A DNA stretch of 64,000 nt from Shinella yambaruensis (GTDB lineage Bacteria > Pseudomonadota > Alphaproteobacteria > Rhizobiales > Rhizobiaceae): contig NZ_JALJCK010000011.1 of the NCBI RefSeq assembly GCF_022899355.1, positions 124,001 to 188,000 of the forward strand, in the 5' to 3' direction. Below the pieces are notes generated by a model. That model saw nothing but the letters and a program-made list of their open reading frames with translations, did no database searches and had not been told where the DNA came from. Positions 42,232 to 51,086 of the stretch are shown piece after piece. Every line of letters begins with the position of its first letter. The stretch's first letter is position 1. The translations under genes were made by a program, and so were the position numbers.

Positions 42232-43203
42232 ATGGACACGAAAAAACTGCTCGGCTTCGCCGTCTTCCTTCTCGCCGTCTTCGTGCTCGTGCCGCTGTTC
42301 ATCGGCGCCACCGGTCGCGTCGATTTCTTCTATACGCTGACCTCGGTCGCGCTCCTCTCCGTCGGGGCGGCCGGCGTCTGGCTCACCTTCTATATCGGCC
42401 GCATCAATATCGGCCAGGGCGCCTATGCGCTTGTGGGCGGCTATGTGTCGGCCATCCTGGTCACGCAAGCCGGCGTCTCCTTCTGGCTGACGCTGCCGCT
42501 GGCCGGCCTCTTCTGCGCCGCCATCTCGGTGGTGATCGGCTTGCCGATCCTGCGTCTTCGCGGCGTCTACTTCGCCATGGTGACGCTGGTGCTGACGGAG
42601 GTCGCGCGCCTTTCCGCGCTCGCCTTGCCGGTCACCAACGGTGCCAAGGGCATCACCTCGATCCCGCTGCCGGGCGAGCTTTCCTTCTTCGGCCTGACGA
42701 TCATCCCGGCCTTCGGCTCGCTCTCCAATCCGCGCATCGGCTTCTACATGATGGCCGTCGTGCTGATGGTCGTCACCTATCTGGTGCTCTGGCGCATCGT
42801 GAACTCGCGGCTCGGGCATCTGTGCCGCAGCCTCCAGCAGAACGAGGAGCTTTCGGCCTCGATCGGCGTCAACACCGCCTATCTCAGGGTGCTCGCCTAT
42901 GCGATCTCCTCGTTCTTCGGCGGTATTGCCGGGGCCATGTTCGCCTCCATCGCCCAGTCGATCTATCCGTCCTCCTTCGTGGTCGCCGACAGTGTGAACT
43001 TCATGCTCTACTGCTTCCTCGGCGGCCTCGGCTATGTCTTCGGCCCGATGCTCGGCACGCTGCTGCTCTATTTCGGCTGGGACCTCCTGTCGATCGCCAA
43101 GCAATACCAGCTCCTCGTCTATTCCGGCGTCATGATCCTGCTCATGCTCGTCCTGCCGAACGGGGTTCTCAGCCTTCTCGACAAGAAGGAGGGTCGCGCA
43201 TGA
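42232..43203 (+). CDS. LivM-type ABC permease
   Basis: Second permease, 323 residues, about ten hydrophobic segments. Family motifs are FYIGRINIGQGAYALVGGYV, LRLRGVYFAMVTLVLTEVAR and the loop LGHLCRSLQQNEELSASIGV. It starts four bases after the livH-type stop and overlaps the next ATPase gene by 4 nt. Confidence 0.94.
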   Translation: MDTKKLLGFAVFLLAVFVLVPLFIGATGRVDFFYTLTSVALLSVGAAGVWLTFYIGRINIGQGAYALVGGYVSAILVTQAGVSFWLTLPLAGLFCAAISVVIGLPILRLRGVYFAMVTLVLTEVARLSALALPVTNGAKGITSIPLPGELSFFGLTIIPAFGSLSNPRIGFYMMAVVLMVVTYLVLWRIVNSRLGHLCRSLQQNEELSASIGVNTAYLRVLAYAISSFFGGIAGAMFASIAQSIYPSSFVVADSVNFMLYCFLGGLGYVFGPMLGTLLLYFGWDLLSIAKQYQLLVYSGVMILLMLVLPNGVLSLLDKKEGRA

Positions 43204-43982
43204 GCACCATCCTGCAGATCAAGAACATCACCAAGCGCTATGGCGGCCTGACGGCGGTCAACGACGTCTCCTTCGACGTCAACAAGGGCGAGATCCTCTC
43301 GGTGATCGGCCCGAACGGCGCGGGAAAATCGACGCTGTTCAAGCTGATCTCCTCCTTCGTGCCGGCGACCAGCGGGGAGGTGCTCTTCAACGGGGAGCGC
43401 ATCTCCAGCCTCGCCCCGCACAAGGTGGCCCGCATGGGCGTCGTGCGCACCTTCCAGGAAACGACGATCTTCCGCTCCATGACGGTGCGCGAGAACATCA
43501 TCGTCTCCCATCACCTGCGCTCGAGGGCGAGCCTCTTCGGCTTCTTCCTCGGCACGAAGCAGGCGAAGGACGACGAGGCGGCGTTCGCGGCCTCGGCGGA
43601 CGACATCGTCGATTTCCTCGGCCTCCAGGCCATCCGCAACGAGCTCGCCTCCAACCTGCCGCAGGGGCATCTGCGCGCGCTCGGCATGGCCATCGGCCTT
43701 GCCACCGATCCGAAGGTCATCCTGCTCGACGAACCCTTCGCCGGCATGAACCATGACGAGACGATGAAGATGGTCGGCCTCGTGCGGCGCCTGCGCGATG
43801 AGCGCGGCGTCACCGTGCTTCTCGTCGAGCACGACATGCCCGCTGTGATGAAGATCAGCGACCGCATCGTGTGCATCAACTTCGGCCAGAAGCTGGCCGA
43901 GGGCACCCCCCAGGAAATCCGCGAGAACGAGAAGGTGATCGAAGCCTATCTCGGCTCCGAAGATGCGGCGATCGGGATGTAA
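43200..43982 (+). CDS. LivG-type ABC ATPase
   Basis: ATPase of 260 residues. Walker A is GPNGAGKSTLFKLI near residue 38, the Liv-type Q-loop is VRTFQETTIFRSMTVRENI, and Walker B is VILLDEPFAGMN. The signature stretch reads NLPQGHLRALGMAIGLA in place of LSxGQ, a common LivG variation. The C-terminus GTPQEIRENEKVIEAYLG is LivG-typical. ATGA overlap with livM. Confidence 0.94.
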   Translation: MSTILQIKNITKRYGGLTAVNDVSFDVNKGEILSVIGPNGAGKSTLFKLISSFVPATSGEVLFNGERISSLAPHKVARMGVVRTFQETTIFRSMTVRENIIVSHHLRSRASLFGFFLGTKQAKDDEAAFAASADDIVDFLGLQAIRNELASNLPQGHLRALGMAIGLATDPKVILLDEPFAGMNHDETMKMVGLVRRLRDERGVTVLLVEHDMPAVMKISDRIVCINFGQKLAEGTPQEIRENEKVIEAYLGSEDAAIGM

Positions 43983-43985
43983 GCC

Positions 43986-44708
43986 ATGACGAAGATATTG
44001 AGCGTTGAGAATATCGAACTCTACTACGACCACATCTATGCGCTGAAGGGCGTCTCCATCGATGTGGACGAGGGCGAAACCGTCGCGCTGATCGGCGCGA
44101 ACGGGGCGGGCAAATCCTCGATCCTTCGGGCGATCACGGGGCTCCGGCCGGTCAAGTCCGGCCAGATCTTCTACCAGGGCCAGCGCCTCGACGGCACCCC
44201 CGCGTCCGATGTGGTGCGCAAGGGCATTTCCATGGTGCCCGAGGGCCGCCGCGCCTTTCCGCTGATGTCGGTGAAGGACAACCTTCTGATGGGGGCTTTC
44301 ACCCGCACCGACAAGGCGGAGATCGAACAGACGCTGGAGAACGTGCTGACGCGTTTCCCGCGCCTGCGCGAACGTTATCACCAGCAGGCGAACACCATGT
44401 CCGGCGGCGAGCAGCAGATGATGGTGATCGGCCGCGCGCTGATGGCCCGCCCGAAGCTGCTGCTGCTGGACGAGCCGTCGCTCGGCATCGCGCCGAAGCT
44501 GGTGCAGGACATCGCCCGCGCCATCGTCGCCATCAGCCGCGACGAGAAGGTCTCCATCCTCCTCGTCGAGCAGAACAGCCGCATGGCGCTGTCCATCTCC
44601 AATCGCGCCTATGCGCTTTCCACCGGGTCGATCGCGCTGTCGGGCAATTCCAGGGACCTGATGAACGACGACCGCATCAAGGCTGCCTATCTCGGAGGCG
44701 AACTCTGA
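43986..44708 (+). CDS. LivF-type ABC ATPase
   Basis: ATPase of 240 residues. Walker A is GANGAGKSSILRAI, the LivF motif SMVPEGRRAFPLMSVKDNL follows, signature is MSGGEQQMMVIGRAL, Walker B is LLLLDEPSLGIAPKL. It starts three bases after the LivG-type stop. The racemase-family gene follows after one base, so that enzyme is firmly part of the operon. Confidence 0.95.
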   Translation: MTKILSVENIELYYDHIYALKGVSIDVDEGETVALIGANGAGKSSILRAITGLRPVKSGQIFYQGQRLDGTPASDVVRKGISMVPEGRRAFPLMSVKDNLLMGAFTRTDKAEIEQTLENVLTRFPRLRERYHQQANTMSGGEQQMMVIGRALMARPKLLLLDEPSLGIAPKLVQDIARAIVAISRDEKVSILLVEQNSRMALSISNRAYALSTGSIALSGNSRDLMNDDRIKAAYLGGEL

Positions 44709-44709
44709 C

Positions 44710-45423
44710 ATGAAAATCCTCGTCATCAACCCCAACACCACAGCATCGATGACGGACCATATCGGCAAGGCGGCGCGCGGCGCCGCCTCTGCCGGAACCG
44801 AGATCGTCGCCGTCAACCCGGTGAAGGGGCCGGTCTCGATCGAAGGCTATTTCGACGAGGCGATGAGCCTTGCCGGCCTGCTCGGTGTCATCAAGGACAA
44901 TCCGGATTGCGATGCCGTCGTCATCGCCTGTTTCGACGATACCGGGCTCGATGCGGCGCGCTGCCTCACCGATCGGCCGGTGATCGGCATCGGCGAGGCG
45001 GCCTATCACTTCGCCTCGATGATCTCGAACAAGTTCTCGGTGGTCACGACGCTCGCCCGCTCGGTGCCGGCGCTTGAGCACAATCTCTCGCGCTACGGCC
45101 TTTCGGCTCGTTGCGCCCGTGTACGCTCCTCGGAAGTGGCGGTGCTGGAACTGGAGCAGCCGGGCTCCAATGCGCGCCAGAAGATCAGCGCCGAAATCGG
45201 TCTTGCCGTCGCCGAGGATCGCGCGGAGGCGATCGTGCTCGGCTGCGCCGGCATGGCGAGCCTTGCGAACGATCTTGCCGGCGAGCATGGTCTGCCGGTG
45301 CTCGACGGCGTCACCTGCGCGGTCAGGCTGGCCGAGGCCATGGCCGGCCTCAACCTGCGTACATCCCGCCTCGGCGGTTACGCCCCGCCGCCGCCGAGCA
45401 AGCTCCGGGCGGCGCTCGGTTAG
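44710..45423 (+). CDS. Asp/Glu/hydantoin racemase family protein
   Basis: Enzyme of 237 residues. It opens with KILVINPNTTASMTDHIGK, as hydantoin and allantoin racemases do. Two catalytic cysteines sit in DAVVIACFDDTGLDAAR and AIVLGCAGMASLANDL, both positioned for two-base racemisation. It is coupled to a Liv-type importer, so the imported compound is probably a hydantoin, allantoin or another 5-substituted amide whose enantiomers need interconversion. No hydantoinase or carbamoylase lies nearby. Confidence 0.87.
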   Translation: MKILVINPNTTASMTDHIGKAARGAASAGTEIVAVNPVKGPVSIEGYFDEAMSLAGLLGVIKDNPDCDAVVIACFDDTGLDAARCLTDRPVIGIGEAAYHFASMISNKFSVVTTLARSVPALEHNLSRYGLSARCARVRSSEVAVLELEQPGSNARQKISAEIGLAVAEDRAEAIVLGCAGMASLANDLAGEHGLPVLDGVTCAVRLAEAMAGLNLRTSRLGGYAPPPPSKLRAALG

Positions 45424-45437
45424 CTCTTTCCTACAAA

Positions 45438-45470
45438 AGAGCGGAACGCGGCCGGGCCGCATTCCGCTTT
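45438..45470. terminator. Bidirectional terminator between the racemase gene and eryI
   Basis: AAAGAGCGGAA and TTCCGCTTT flank a GC-rich inner stem (GCGGC with GCCGC). A-rich and T-rich ends give U-tracts in both directions, between two converging operons. Confidence 0.85.
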
Positions 45471-45480
45471 CGCGCTCGGC

Positions 45481-45939
45481 TTACTTGCCGGCGTTGTACT
45501 TGGCGTCGACCTCGTTGATCGCCTGGACATTGCCGGCCGAGCGACCGTTCTCGTCGAAGGTCTGGGCGAGGAAGGCGTCGGCGATGGACTTTGCCAGTTC
45601 CGAGCCGATGACGCGCGCGCCCATGGTGATGATCTGGGCGTTGTTGGACAGCGCGGCGCGCTCGGCCGAATAGGTGTCGTGCGTCAGTGCGGCGCGGATG
45701 CCGGGCACCTTGTTGGCCGAGATGCAGACGCCGATGCCGGTGCCGCAGACGAGGATCGCGCGGTCGTAGTCGCCGGCGATGACGGCGGAGGCGACGCGGT
45801 CGGAGAGGTTGGCGTAAAATGCGTCCGGGCCGGCATCGGTGCGCGAGATCTCGTGCACCTCATGGCGGTCCTTCAGGTGATCGGCGAGAATCTTGGCGAG
45901 GCCTTCGCCCGCGCTGTCACCGGCAATTGCGAGTTTCAT
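45481..45939 (-). CDS. eryI: RpiB-type isomerase EryI (D-erythrulose-4-P to D-erythrose-4-P)
   Basis: RpiB/LacAB isomerase of 152 residues. Motifs are [20 protein letters not shown] at the start, [20 protein letters not shown] (active-site Cys) and [20 protein letters not shown]. In Brucella the paralogue EryI performs the last erythritol step, giving D-erythrose 4-phosphate for the pentose phosphate pathway. The ATG at 45939 follows AAAGGAGACTTCC; longer readings are not conserved. It follows eryH by 13 bases and is last in eryRHI. Confidence 0.93.
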   Translation of the reverse strand: MKLAIAGDSAGEGLAKILADHLKDRHEVHEISRTDAGPDAFYANLSDRVASAVIAGDYDRAILVCGTGIGVCISANKVPGIRAALTHDTYSAERAALSNNAQIITMGARVIGSELAKSIADAFLAQTFDENGRSAGNVQAINEVDAKYNAGK

Positions 45940-45952
45940 GGGAAGTCTCCTT

Positions 45953-46717
45953 TCAGATGGTGGCGGCGCAACGCGCCAGGATGTCGAGATAGCCTTCAAC
46001 CTTCCAGGCTGAGCGACCGACGAAGAGCCCGTCGATATTGGGGCAGGCGATCAGTTCCTCGCAGTTCTCAGGGTTGACCGAGCCGCCGTAGAGGCAGGGA
46101 ATGCGGCGGCCGAGGACTTTTTCCGCGACCTCGGCGATCTCGGCATGGCGGGCATCCGCATAGTCCGCGCTTGCCGGGATGCCCTTTTCACCGATCGCCC
46201 AGACGGGCTCGTAGGCGAGCAGGATGTCCGCCTGCTTCTGCGTGGTGTCGAGCCGCGAGAGCGCGCCGCGCACCTGCTGGGCGAGAACCTCGGTCGCATG
46301 GCCGCCTTCGCGGTCGGCGAGCGTTTCGCCGATGCAGATCAGCGGTACGAGGCCGTGGCGCACGGCAGCTTCGGTCTTCAGGCCGACCGTCTCGTCCGTT
46401 TCGCCGAAATGCTCGCGGCGCTCGGAATGGCCGAGCTCGACGAGATCGAGATTGCAGTCCTTCAGCATCACCGGCGAAATCTCGCCGGTCCAGGCGCCTT
46501 CGTCTGCCCAGTGCATGTTCTGCGCGCCGACCTTCACCGAGGTGCCGGCAAGGAGCGCCTTGACCTCGCGCACGGCGGTGAAGGGCGGGACGACGAAACG
46601 CTGGATGCGGGGTTCGCGGCCGCTATCGGCGGCTTTCAGCCCCTCGGCGAAAACCGTTGCCTCCGCCAGCGTCTTGTTCATCTTCCAGCTCGTGCCGACC
46701 CAGAATGTGCGGCTCAT
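45953..46717 (-). CDS. eryH: Triose-phosphate-isomerase-like EryH (L-erythrulose-1-P isomerase)
   Basis: TIM-barrel isomerase of 254 residues with the full catalytic set: Lys in GTSWKMNKT, His in [14 protein letters not shown] and Glu in [11 protein letters not shown]; the phosphate loop is LYGGSVN. In Brucella this TpiA paralogue (EryH) converts L-erythrulose 1-phosphate to D-erythrulose 4-phosphate. Placement between eryR and eryI supports that role over glycolysis. Its ATG overlaps the eryR stop by 4 nt. Confidence 0.92.
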   Translation of the reverse strand: MSRTFWVGTSWKMNKTLAEATVFAEGLKAADSGREPRIQRFVVPPFTAVREVKALLAGTSVKVGAQNMHWADEGAWTGEISPVMLKDCNLDLVELGHSERREHFGETDETVGLKTEAAVRHGLVPLICIGETLADREGGHATEVLAQQVRGALSRLDTTQKQADILLAYEPVWAIGEKGIPASADYADARHAEIAEVAEKVLGRRIPCLYGGSVNPENCEELIACPNIDGLFVGRSAWKVEGYLDILARCAATI

Positions 46718-47496
46718 GACGTCGTCTCCTTTGCGATCCTGATCGTCGTCCGGCCGCCAAGTTCCGCGGCGGTGTCGTGCGGCAGGGGTTTGTCTGAAAT
46801 GACCGTGTCGAATTCGGCAAGGTCGGCGAGCACGTGCAGCGCCGTGTGGCCGAAGCGGCGGCTGTTGATCAGCAGGCATTTCTGCCGGCTCGCCGCCATC
46901 ATCGCCCGCTTGGCCCGCACCACGGCCTCGTCCATGTGATAGGAGAGGCGCCCCGAGGCGGCCGGGGCCGAGACGAAGGCGATGTCGGCGCGCAGCCGCG
47001 ACAGCGCCTCTTCCGTCACGATGCCGAAATAGGCGTTGAACTTCGCCGAGAAGACGCCGCCGAGGCCGATCAGCGTCACGCCGGAAATGCCCTTGGCGCG
47101 TTCCAGGATGGCGGCGTTGTTGGTGATGAGGGTGATCGGCTTCTTCGCGCACAAAACGTCGCCGAGCACCGAGGCCATCGAGCCGTCGTTGATCATCACC
47201 GTCATGCCCGGCTCGACCAGTTCCGCGGCAGCCTCGGCCAGCGCCCGCTTGACGTCGGCCTCCTGCAGTTCGCGGAAGCGGAAATCGCTTTCGAACTGGG
47301 TGCCGGCATCGATCGTCGCACCGCCGCGCACTTTCCGAAGCACGCCTGCTCGTTCCAAATCGTCGAGGTCGCGGTGGATGGTCATCTTGGAGACGCCGAA
47401 GCGTGCCGCGACGTCGTCGAGTTCGACGGCCCGGCTTTCGACCAGAAGATTGATGATCTCCTGCCTGCGCTCTTCTCGTTTCACGGCGTTCTCCAT
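46714..47496 (-). CDS. eryR: DeoR-family regulator EryR
   Basis: Regulator of 260 residues with a DeoR HTH (RREERRQEIINLLVESRAVE-type start, then DVAARFGVSKMTIHRDLDDL) and a sugar-phosphate-binding isomerase-like domain (TVMINDGSMASVLGDVL, ITLITNNAAIL, GLGGVFSAKFNAYFG). It heads the eryR-eryH-eryI run. A 21-bp inverted repeat at 47543-47563, just upstream, is the likely operator. Confidence 0.92.
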   Translation of the reverse strand: MENAVKREERRQEIINLLVESRAVELDDVAARFGVSKMTIHRDLDDLERAGVLRKVRGGATIDAGTQFESDFRFRELQEADVKRALAEAAAELVEPGMTVMINDGSMASVLGDVLCAKKPITLITNNAAILERAKGISGVTLIGLGGVFSAKFNAYFGIVTEEALSRLRADIAFVSAPAASGRLSYHMDEAVVRAKRAMMAASRQKCLLINSRRFGHTALHVLADLAEFDTVISDKPLPHDTAAELGGRTTIRIAKETTS

Positions 47497-47530
47497 CTCA
47501 CGCTGCGGTCAGGCCTATAACATCCTTTCG

Positions 47531-47563
47531 CACATAATATAACACAAAATATGTGATTTTGTG
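47531..47563. promoter_or_regulatory. Inverted repeats upstream of eryR
   Basis: CACAAAA-TATGTGA-TTTTGTG (47543-47563) is a perfect 7-7-7 inverted repeat. CACATA (47531-47536) with TATGTG (47550-47555) forms an overlapping dyad. ATATAACACA (47537-47546) recurs before DUF2291-eryEFG at 53188-53197. It sits in the 73-base gap between eryD and eryR and is strongly AT-rich. Confidence 0.6.
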
Positions 47564-47569
47564 ATTTTT

Positions 47570-48514
47570 CTATGTCGAGCTCTGCAGAAGCTGCCGCGCC
47601 GTCCGCTCGTCCGTGATGAGTCCGTGAAGGGTGTGGCTGTGAAGCACGGCGCGGATGGCCTCGGTCTTCACCGGCCCGCCGGCAATCGCGACGATCCGGT
47701 CCCCGCCCGCTTCCGAGAACGAGGCGGCAAGGGTCCGGGCGGTCACGGCGGTTTCGAGGATGCGCCCCTTGGCGTCGAAGAAATGGCCGAGCAGTTCGCC
47801 GACGCCGCCGAGCGCGACGATCTCCTCCAGTTCGTCGGGCTGCAACATGCCCGAGGTTACGAGGTGGGCCTGGTTGTCGACGGTGCCGATGCCGACGACC
47901 TTGAGATCGGCGCTGCGGGCGAGGTTGAACACCTCGCTGACGCCGCGCTGCGAGAGCAGCACTTCCCGGTCCTCCTCGGTGTTGGCGAAGAACGGCACCG
48001 GCATCACATAGGCCTGGGTGCCCGTCTTGGCCGCCAGGCGATGCATGACGTCGTAGGGGTTGGCGGCGTAGTTGCGGGTGAGGCCGCCGAGCAGCGAAAC
48101 GAAGCGCGTGCCGCTGGCGCTGATCCGCGGCAGATGATGCACGGCCGCCGAGAGCGTGCGGCCGTGGCCGAAGCCGATGACGGCGGCTTCGCCGCGTTCG
48201 ATTTCGCGCCGAAGGAAATCCGCGCCGATATGGCCGAGCGTGGTCAGGGCCAGCGGATCGTCGTCGACATCGGGTGCGACCTCGCAATAGTCGAGCCCGT
48301 AACGGGTGGAAAGATCGAGCTCGAGCTGGACGCATTCGGCGATCTCGCCGTCGATGCTGACCTTCACCACGCCCTCGGCGACGGCGCGGGCGATCAGCCG
48401 GTGCGCCTTCACCGAGGGAATGCCGAGCCTTTTCGCCACAGCGGACTGGGTGAACCCGCCGACATAGTGCAGCCAGGCGGCGCGGACGGCGAGGGAGTCT
48501 TCAATGTCGGTCAT
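47570..48514 (-). CDS. eryD: SorC/DeoR-type regulator EryD
   Basis: Regulator of 314 residues. A short N-terminal HTH (VAKRLGIPSVKAHRLIARAV) is followed by the SorC sugar-binding domain with IGFGHGRTLSAAVHHLPRIS, FVSLLGGLTRNYAANPYDVM, VVGIGTVDNQAHLVTSGMLQ and VAIAGGPVKTEAIRAVL. In Brucella, EryD represses eryABCD and is released by erythritol. Here it is last in the same gene order after eryC (gap 72 bases). Confidence 0.93.
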   Translation of the reverse strand: MTDIEDSLAVRAAWLHYVGGFTQSAVAKRLGIPSVKAHRLIARAVAEGVVKVSIDGEIAECVQLELDLSTRYGLDYCEVAPDVDDDPLALTTLGHIGADFLRREIERGEAAVIGFGHGRTLSAAVHHLPRISASGTRFVSLLGGLTRNYAANPYDVMHRLAAKTGTQAYVMPVPFFANTEEDREVLLSQRGVSEVFNLARSADLKVVGIGTVDNQAHLVTSGMLQPDELEEIVALGGVGELLGHFFDAKGRILETAVTARTLAASFSEAGGDRIVAIAGGPVKTEAIRAVLHSHTLHGLITDERTARQLLQSST

Positions 48515-48586
48515 CGGCGATGTCCTGTCCTGCTTTCAACCGGAAGCGGTCTTCAGGCCCAGTCTTAGCAAGCGGCCTCGGGATGG

Positions 48587-49522
48587 TCAGCCCAGCTTCA
48601 GGTCCGATGCACCGGTATCGATGTGAGGAGCCCAGAAGGCGATGCTTTCTGCGATCTGCGGAATGACCTCGCGGTCGTTCGGCTCGCGCTCCTTGAAGGA
48701 AAGTTCGAGGCAGATCTCGTTGTCGACGGCGCCGCCCTCGGCGAAGGCCTGCAACAGCGGCTCTGGCTGGATGCGGCCCCTGGCGTTGAATTCGGAGGTG
48801 AAGGGCCGGTGGCCGCCCTTGTCCATCAGGCTCTGCTTGATGTGGATGATCGGGGACACCTTCGGCACCGCGCGCGCCCAGGCATAGGGGTCGAAATCGT
48901 CGGGATTGTCGGAGGTGACGTCGCCATGGTCGATATCGGCCATCATCCACATGGGGATCGCCATATTTGCCGCGGTGAGCCGGTCCTGCAGCGACAGGCA
49001 GGCCTCGATCGTCTCACCGAATTCGCGACCGACGCTCATCGGTTCCCAGAAGACATAGGAAAGGCCGGCGCCTTTTGCGTGCTCGGCGACCTCAGCCCAA
49101 CAGTCGATGGCGATGTCGATCAGCTCTGCGCGGCGAGCCGGATCGTCGAAATCCCGATAGGTGAAGATGGCGAACTGGGTGCCGACGGCGGCGCCGCCGA
49201 GATCGCCGATGATATCGGCAAAGGTCTTGAACCAGTCGACATAGTAGCGCCGCACCTCCGCATCGGGATGGCCGAAATGGTTGAGGCGGCCGTAGGGGCC
49301 GGTCATGCCCGAGGTGACGCGCACGCCGGTGCGCTGGAGCGCCTTGTCCATCTGCCGCGTCAGCCGGCGGATCGTCGCGGTGTTCCAGCTCGGATTGATG
49401 AATTCATGGGTGAGCTGGAGGTCGCGCAGGCGCAGTTTTCGCGCGACGGTGTCGATCAGGTCGTCGGGATCGGCGAAGCGGTTGACCAGCGGATTGGTGT
49501 TGAGCGAGAGCGTCAGCGGCAT
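48587..49522 (-). CDS. eryC: EryC, sugar-phosphate isomerase/epimerase
   Basis: Xylose-isomerase-like TIM barrel of 311 residues. In Brucella, EryC converts 3-keto-L-erythrose 4-phosphate to L-erythrulose 1-phosphate. Metal- and substrate-site acids and histidines appear in GLSYVFWEPMSVGREFGE, MADIDHGDVTSDNPDDFDPY, VSPIIHIKQSLMDKGGHRPF and CLELSFKERE. The ATG at 49522 follows the eryB stop by eight bases; an upstream frame extension is not conserved. Confidence 0.93.
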   Translation of the reverse strand: MPLTLSLNTNPLVNRFADPDDLIDTVARKLRLRDLQLTHEFINPSWNTATIRRLTRQMDKALQRTGVRVTSGMTGPYGRLNHFGHPDAEVRRYYVDWFKTFADIIGDLGGAAVGTQFAIFTYRDFDDPARRAELIDIAIDCWAEVAEHAKGAGLSYVFWEPMSVGREFGETIEACLSLQDRLTAANMAIPMWMMADIDHGDVTSDNPDDFDPYAWARAVPKVSPIIHIKQSLMDKGGHRPFTSEFNARGRIQPEPLLQAFAEGGAVDNEICLELSFKEREPNDREVIPQIAESIAFWAPHIDTGASDLKLG

Positions 49523-49530
49523 AACGGTCC

Positions 49531-51042
49531 TCAGGCGGCGGCGAGGCGGGCGGTGTCGAACCAGACGGCGAAGGCCGCGCGCTTGGCTTCGGTCAGGTGC
49601 AGGTAGTGCTTGGTGCGGCGATAGAGGATGTCTTCCGCCGTCTCGGCCCATTCGCTGGCGACGAGATAGCGGGCCTCGGCCTCATAGAATTGCCCGCCGA
49701 AATGCCGGCCGAGGCTGTCCAGATTGCTTGCGCCGGCGACGACGTTTTTCGTGCGCGTGCCGTAGAGGCGGCCGTAGTGGTGCACCAGCTTGCGCGGCAT
49801 CCAGGGATAGGTGTCGCAGAGGGTGTTGGCGAAGGTCTCGTAATCGGCGTTCGGCATGTCGCCGCCCGGTAGCGGGGCCTTTTCCGTCCAGTCGTCGCCC
49901 ATGTTCGGGAAGATGGGCCTGAGGCGCTGCATGCCGCGTTCGGCAAGCTCGCGGAAGGTGGTGATCTTGCCGCCGAAGACGTTGAGCAGCGGCGCGCCGC
50001 CCGTCTCGTCGAGATCGAAGACATAGTCGCGGGTGACGGCGGAGGGATTGCCCTTGCCGTCGTCGAACAGCGGACGCACACCGGAAAAGCTATGCAGCAC
50101 ATCCTGCCGGCGCAGCTTTTCCTTGAAATAGCGGTTCACCGCCTTGAGCAGGTAGTCGATTTCGCTCTCGTCGGCAGAGACATCCTCGGCGCGGCCCTCA
50201 TAGGCGATGTCGGTGGTGCCGATCAGCGCCTTGTCGCCCTCATAGGGGTTGATGAAGATGACGCGCTTGTCATGGTTCTGCACGAGATAGGCGTTCGCGC
50301 CGGCCCAGAATTTCGGAACGATGATGTGGCTGCCCTTGACGAGGCGCACGTTGCGCGTGGAGTTGGAGCCGGCGACGCGGTTGATGACGTCGGAAACCCA
50401 GGGGCCGGCGCAGTTGACCACGCATCTGGCGCGGAAGGTGCGGGTCTCGCCGGTCAGGCTGTTCTTCGTCGTCACGGTCCAGGCGCCGTTTTCGCGGCGG
50501 GCGGAGATCGCGGGCGAGCGGGTCAGCACCACGGCGCCCTTTTCCGCCGCGCCGACGGCGTTGAGCGTGACGAGCCGGGCGTCGTCCACCCAGCAGTCGG
50601 AATATTCGAAGCCACGCGTATACTGGTCGAGGATCGGCGTGCCTTCGGGGTCGCGTCTCAGGTCCAGCGTGCGCGTGCCCGGCAGTTTCTTGCGGCCGCC
50701 GAGATGGTCGTAGAGGAAGAGGCCGAGACGCACGAGCCAGGCGGGGCGATCCTCGGGACTGTGCGGCAGCACGAAACGCATGGGCCAGATGATGTGCGGG
50801 GCGGCGTTGAGCAGCACCTCGCGCTCGATCAGCGCCTCGCGCACCAGGCGGAATTCGTAATATTCGAGATAGCGCAGACCCCCGTGCACCAGCTTGCCGG
50901 AGCGCGAGGAGGTGCCCTCGGCGAGATCGCCCTTTTCGCAGAGCACGACCTTCAGCCCGCGGCCGGCCGCGTCACGGGCGATGCCGGCGCCGTTGATGCC
51001 GCCGCCGATCACGAAGAGGTCGATATGCTCGGGTTCGTTCAT
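49531..51042 (-). CDS. eryB: EryB, GlpD-like erythritol-4-phosphate dehydrogenase
   Basis: FAD-dependent dehydrogenase of 503 residues, homologous to glycerol-3-phosphate dehydrogenase. The FAD-binding motif is DLFVIGGGINGAGIARDAAG near residue 8; KLVHGGLRYLEYYEFRLV and INPYEGDKALIGTTDIAYEG are GlpD-type. It oxidises L-erythritol 4-phosphate and passes electrons to the quinone pool. The ATG at 51042 follows AAGGAGACTGAG. It lies 44 bases after eryA and directly before eryC. Confidence 0.94.
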   Translation of the reverse strand: MNEPEHIDLFVIGGGINGAGIARDAAGRGLKVVLCEKGDLAEGTSSRSGKLVHGGLRYLEYYEFRLVREALIEREVLLNAAPHIIWPMRFVLPHSPEDRPAWLVRLGLFLYDHLGGRKKLPGTRTLDLRRDPEGTPILDQYTRGFEYSDCWVDDARLVTLNAVGAAEKGAVVLTRSPAISARRENGAWTVTTKNSLTGETRTFRARCVVNCAGPWVSDVINRVAGSNSTRNVRLVKGSHIIVPKFWAGANAYLVQNHDKRVIFINPYEGDKALIGTTDIAYEGRAEDVSADESEIDYLLKAVNRYFKEKLRRQDVLHSFSGVRPLFDDGKGNPSAVTRDYVFDLDETGGAPLLNVFGGKITTFRELAERGMQRLRPIFPNMGDDWTEKAPLPGGDMPNADYETFANTLCDTYPWMPRKLVHHYGRLYGTRTKNVVAGASNLDSLGRHFGGQFYEAEARYLVASEWAETAEDILYRRTKHYLHLTEAKRAAFAVWFDTARLAAA

Positions 51043-51086
51043 CTCAGTCTCCTTCGGCGCCCCGCGGGAAGGCGCGATCGTTTTCC

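Noticed and set aside
45953-46717. Housekeeping triose-phosphate isomerase
   Set aside because: All TIM residues are present, but the operon with eryR and eryI matches the dedicated EryH paralogue of erythritol use.
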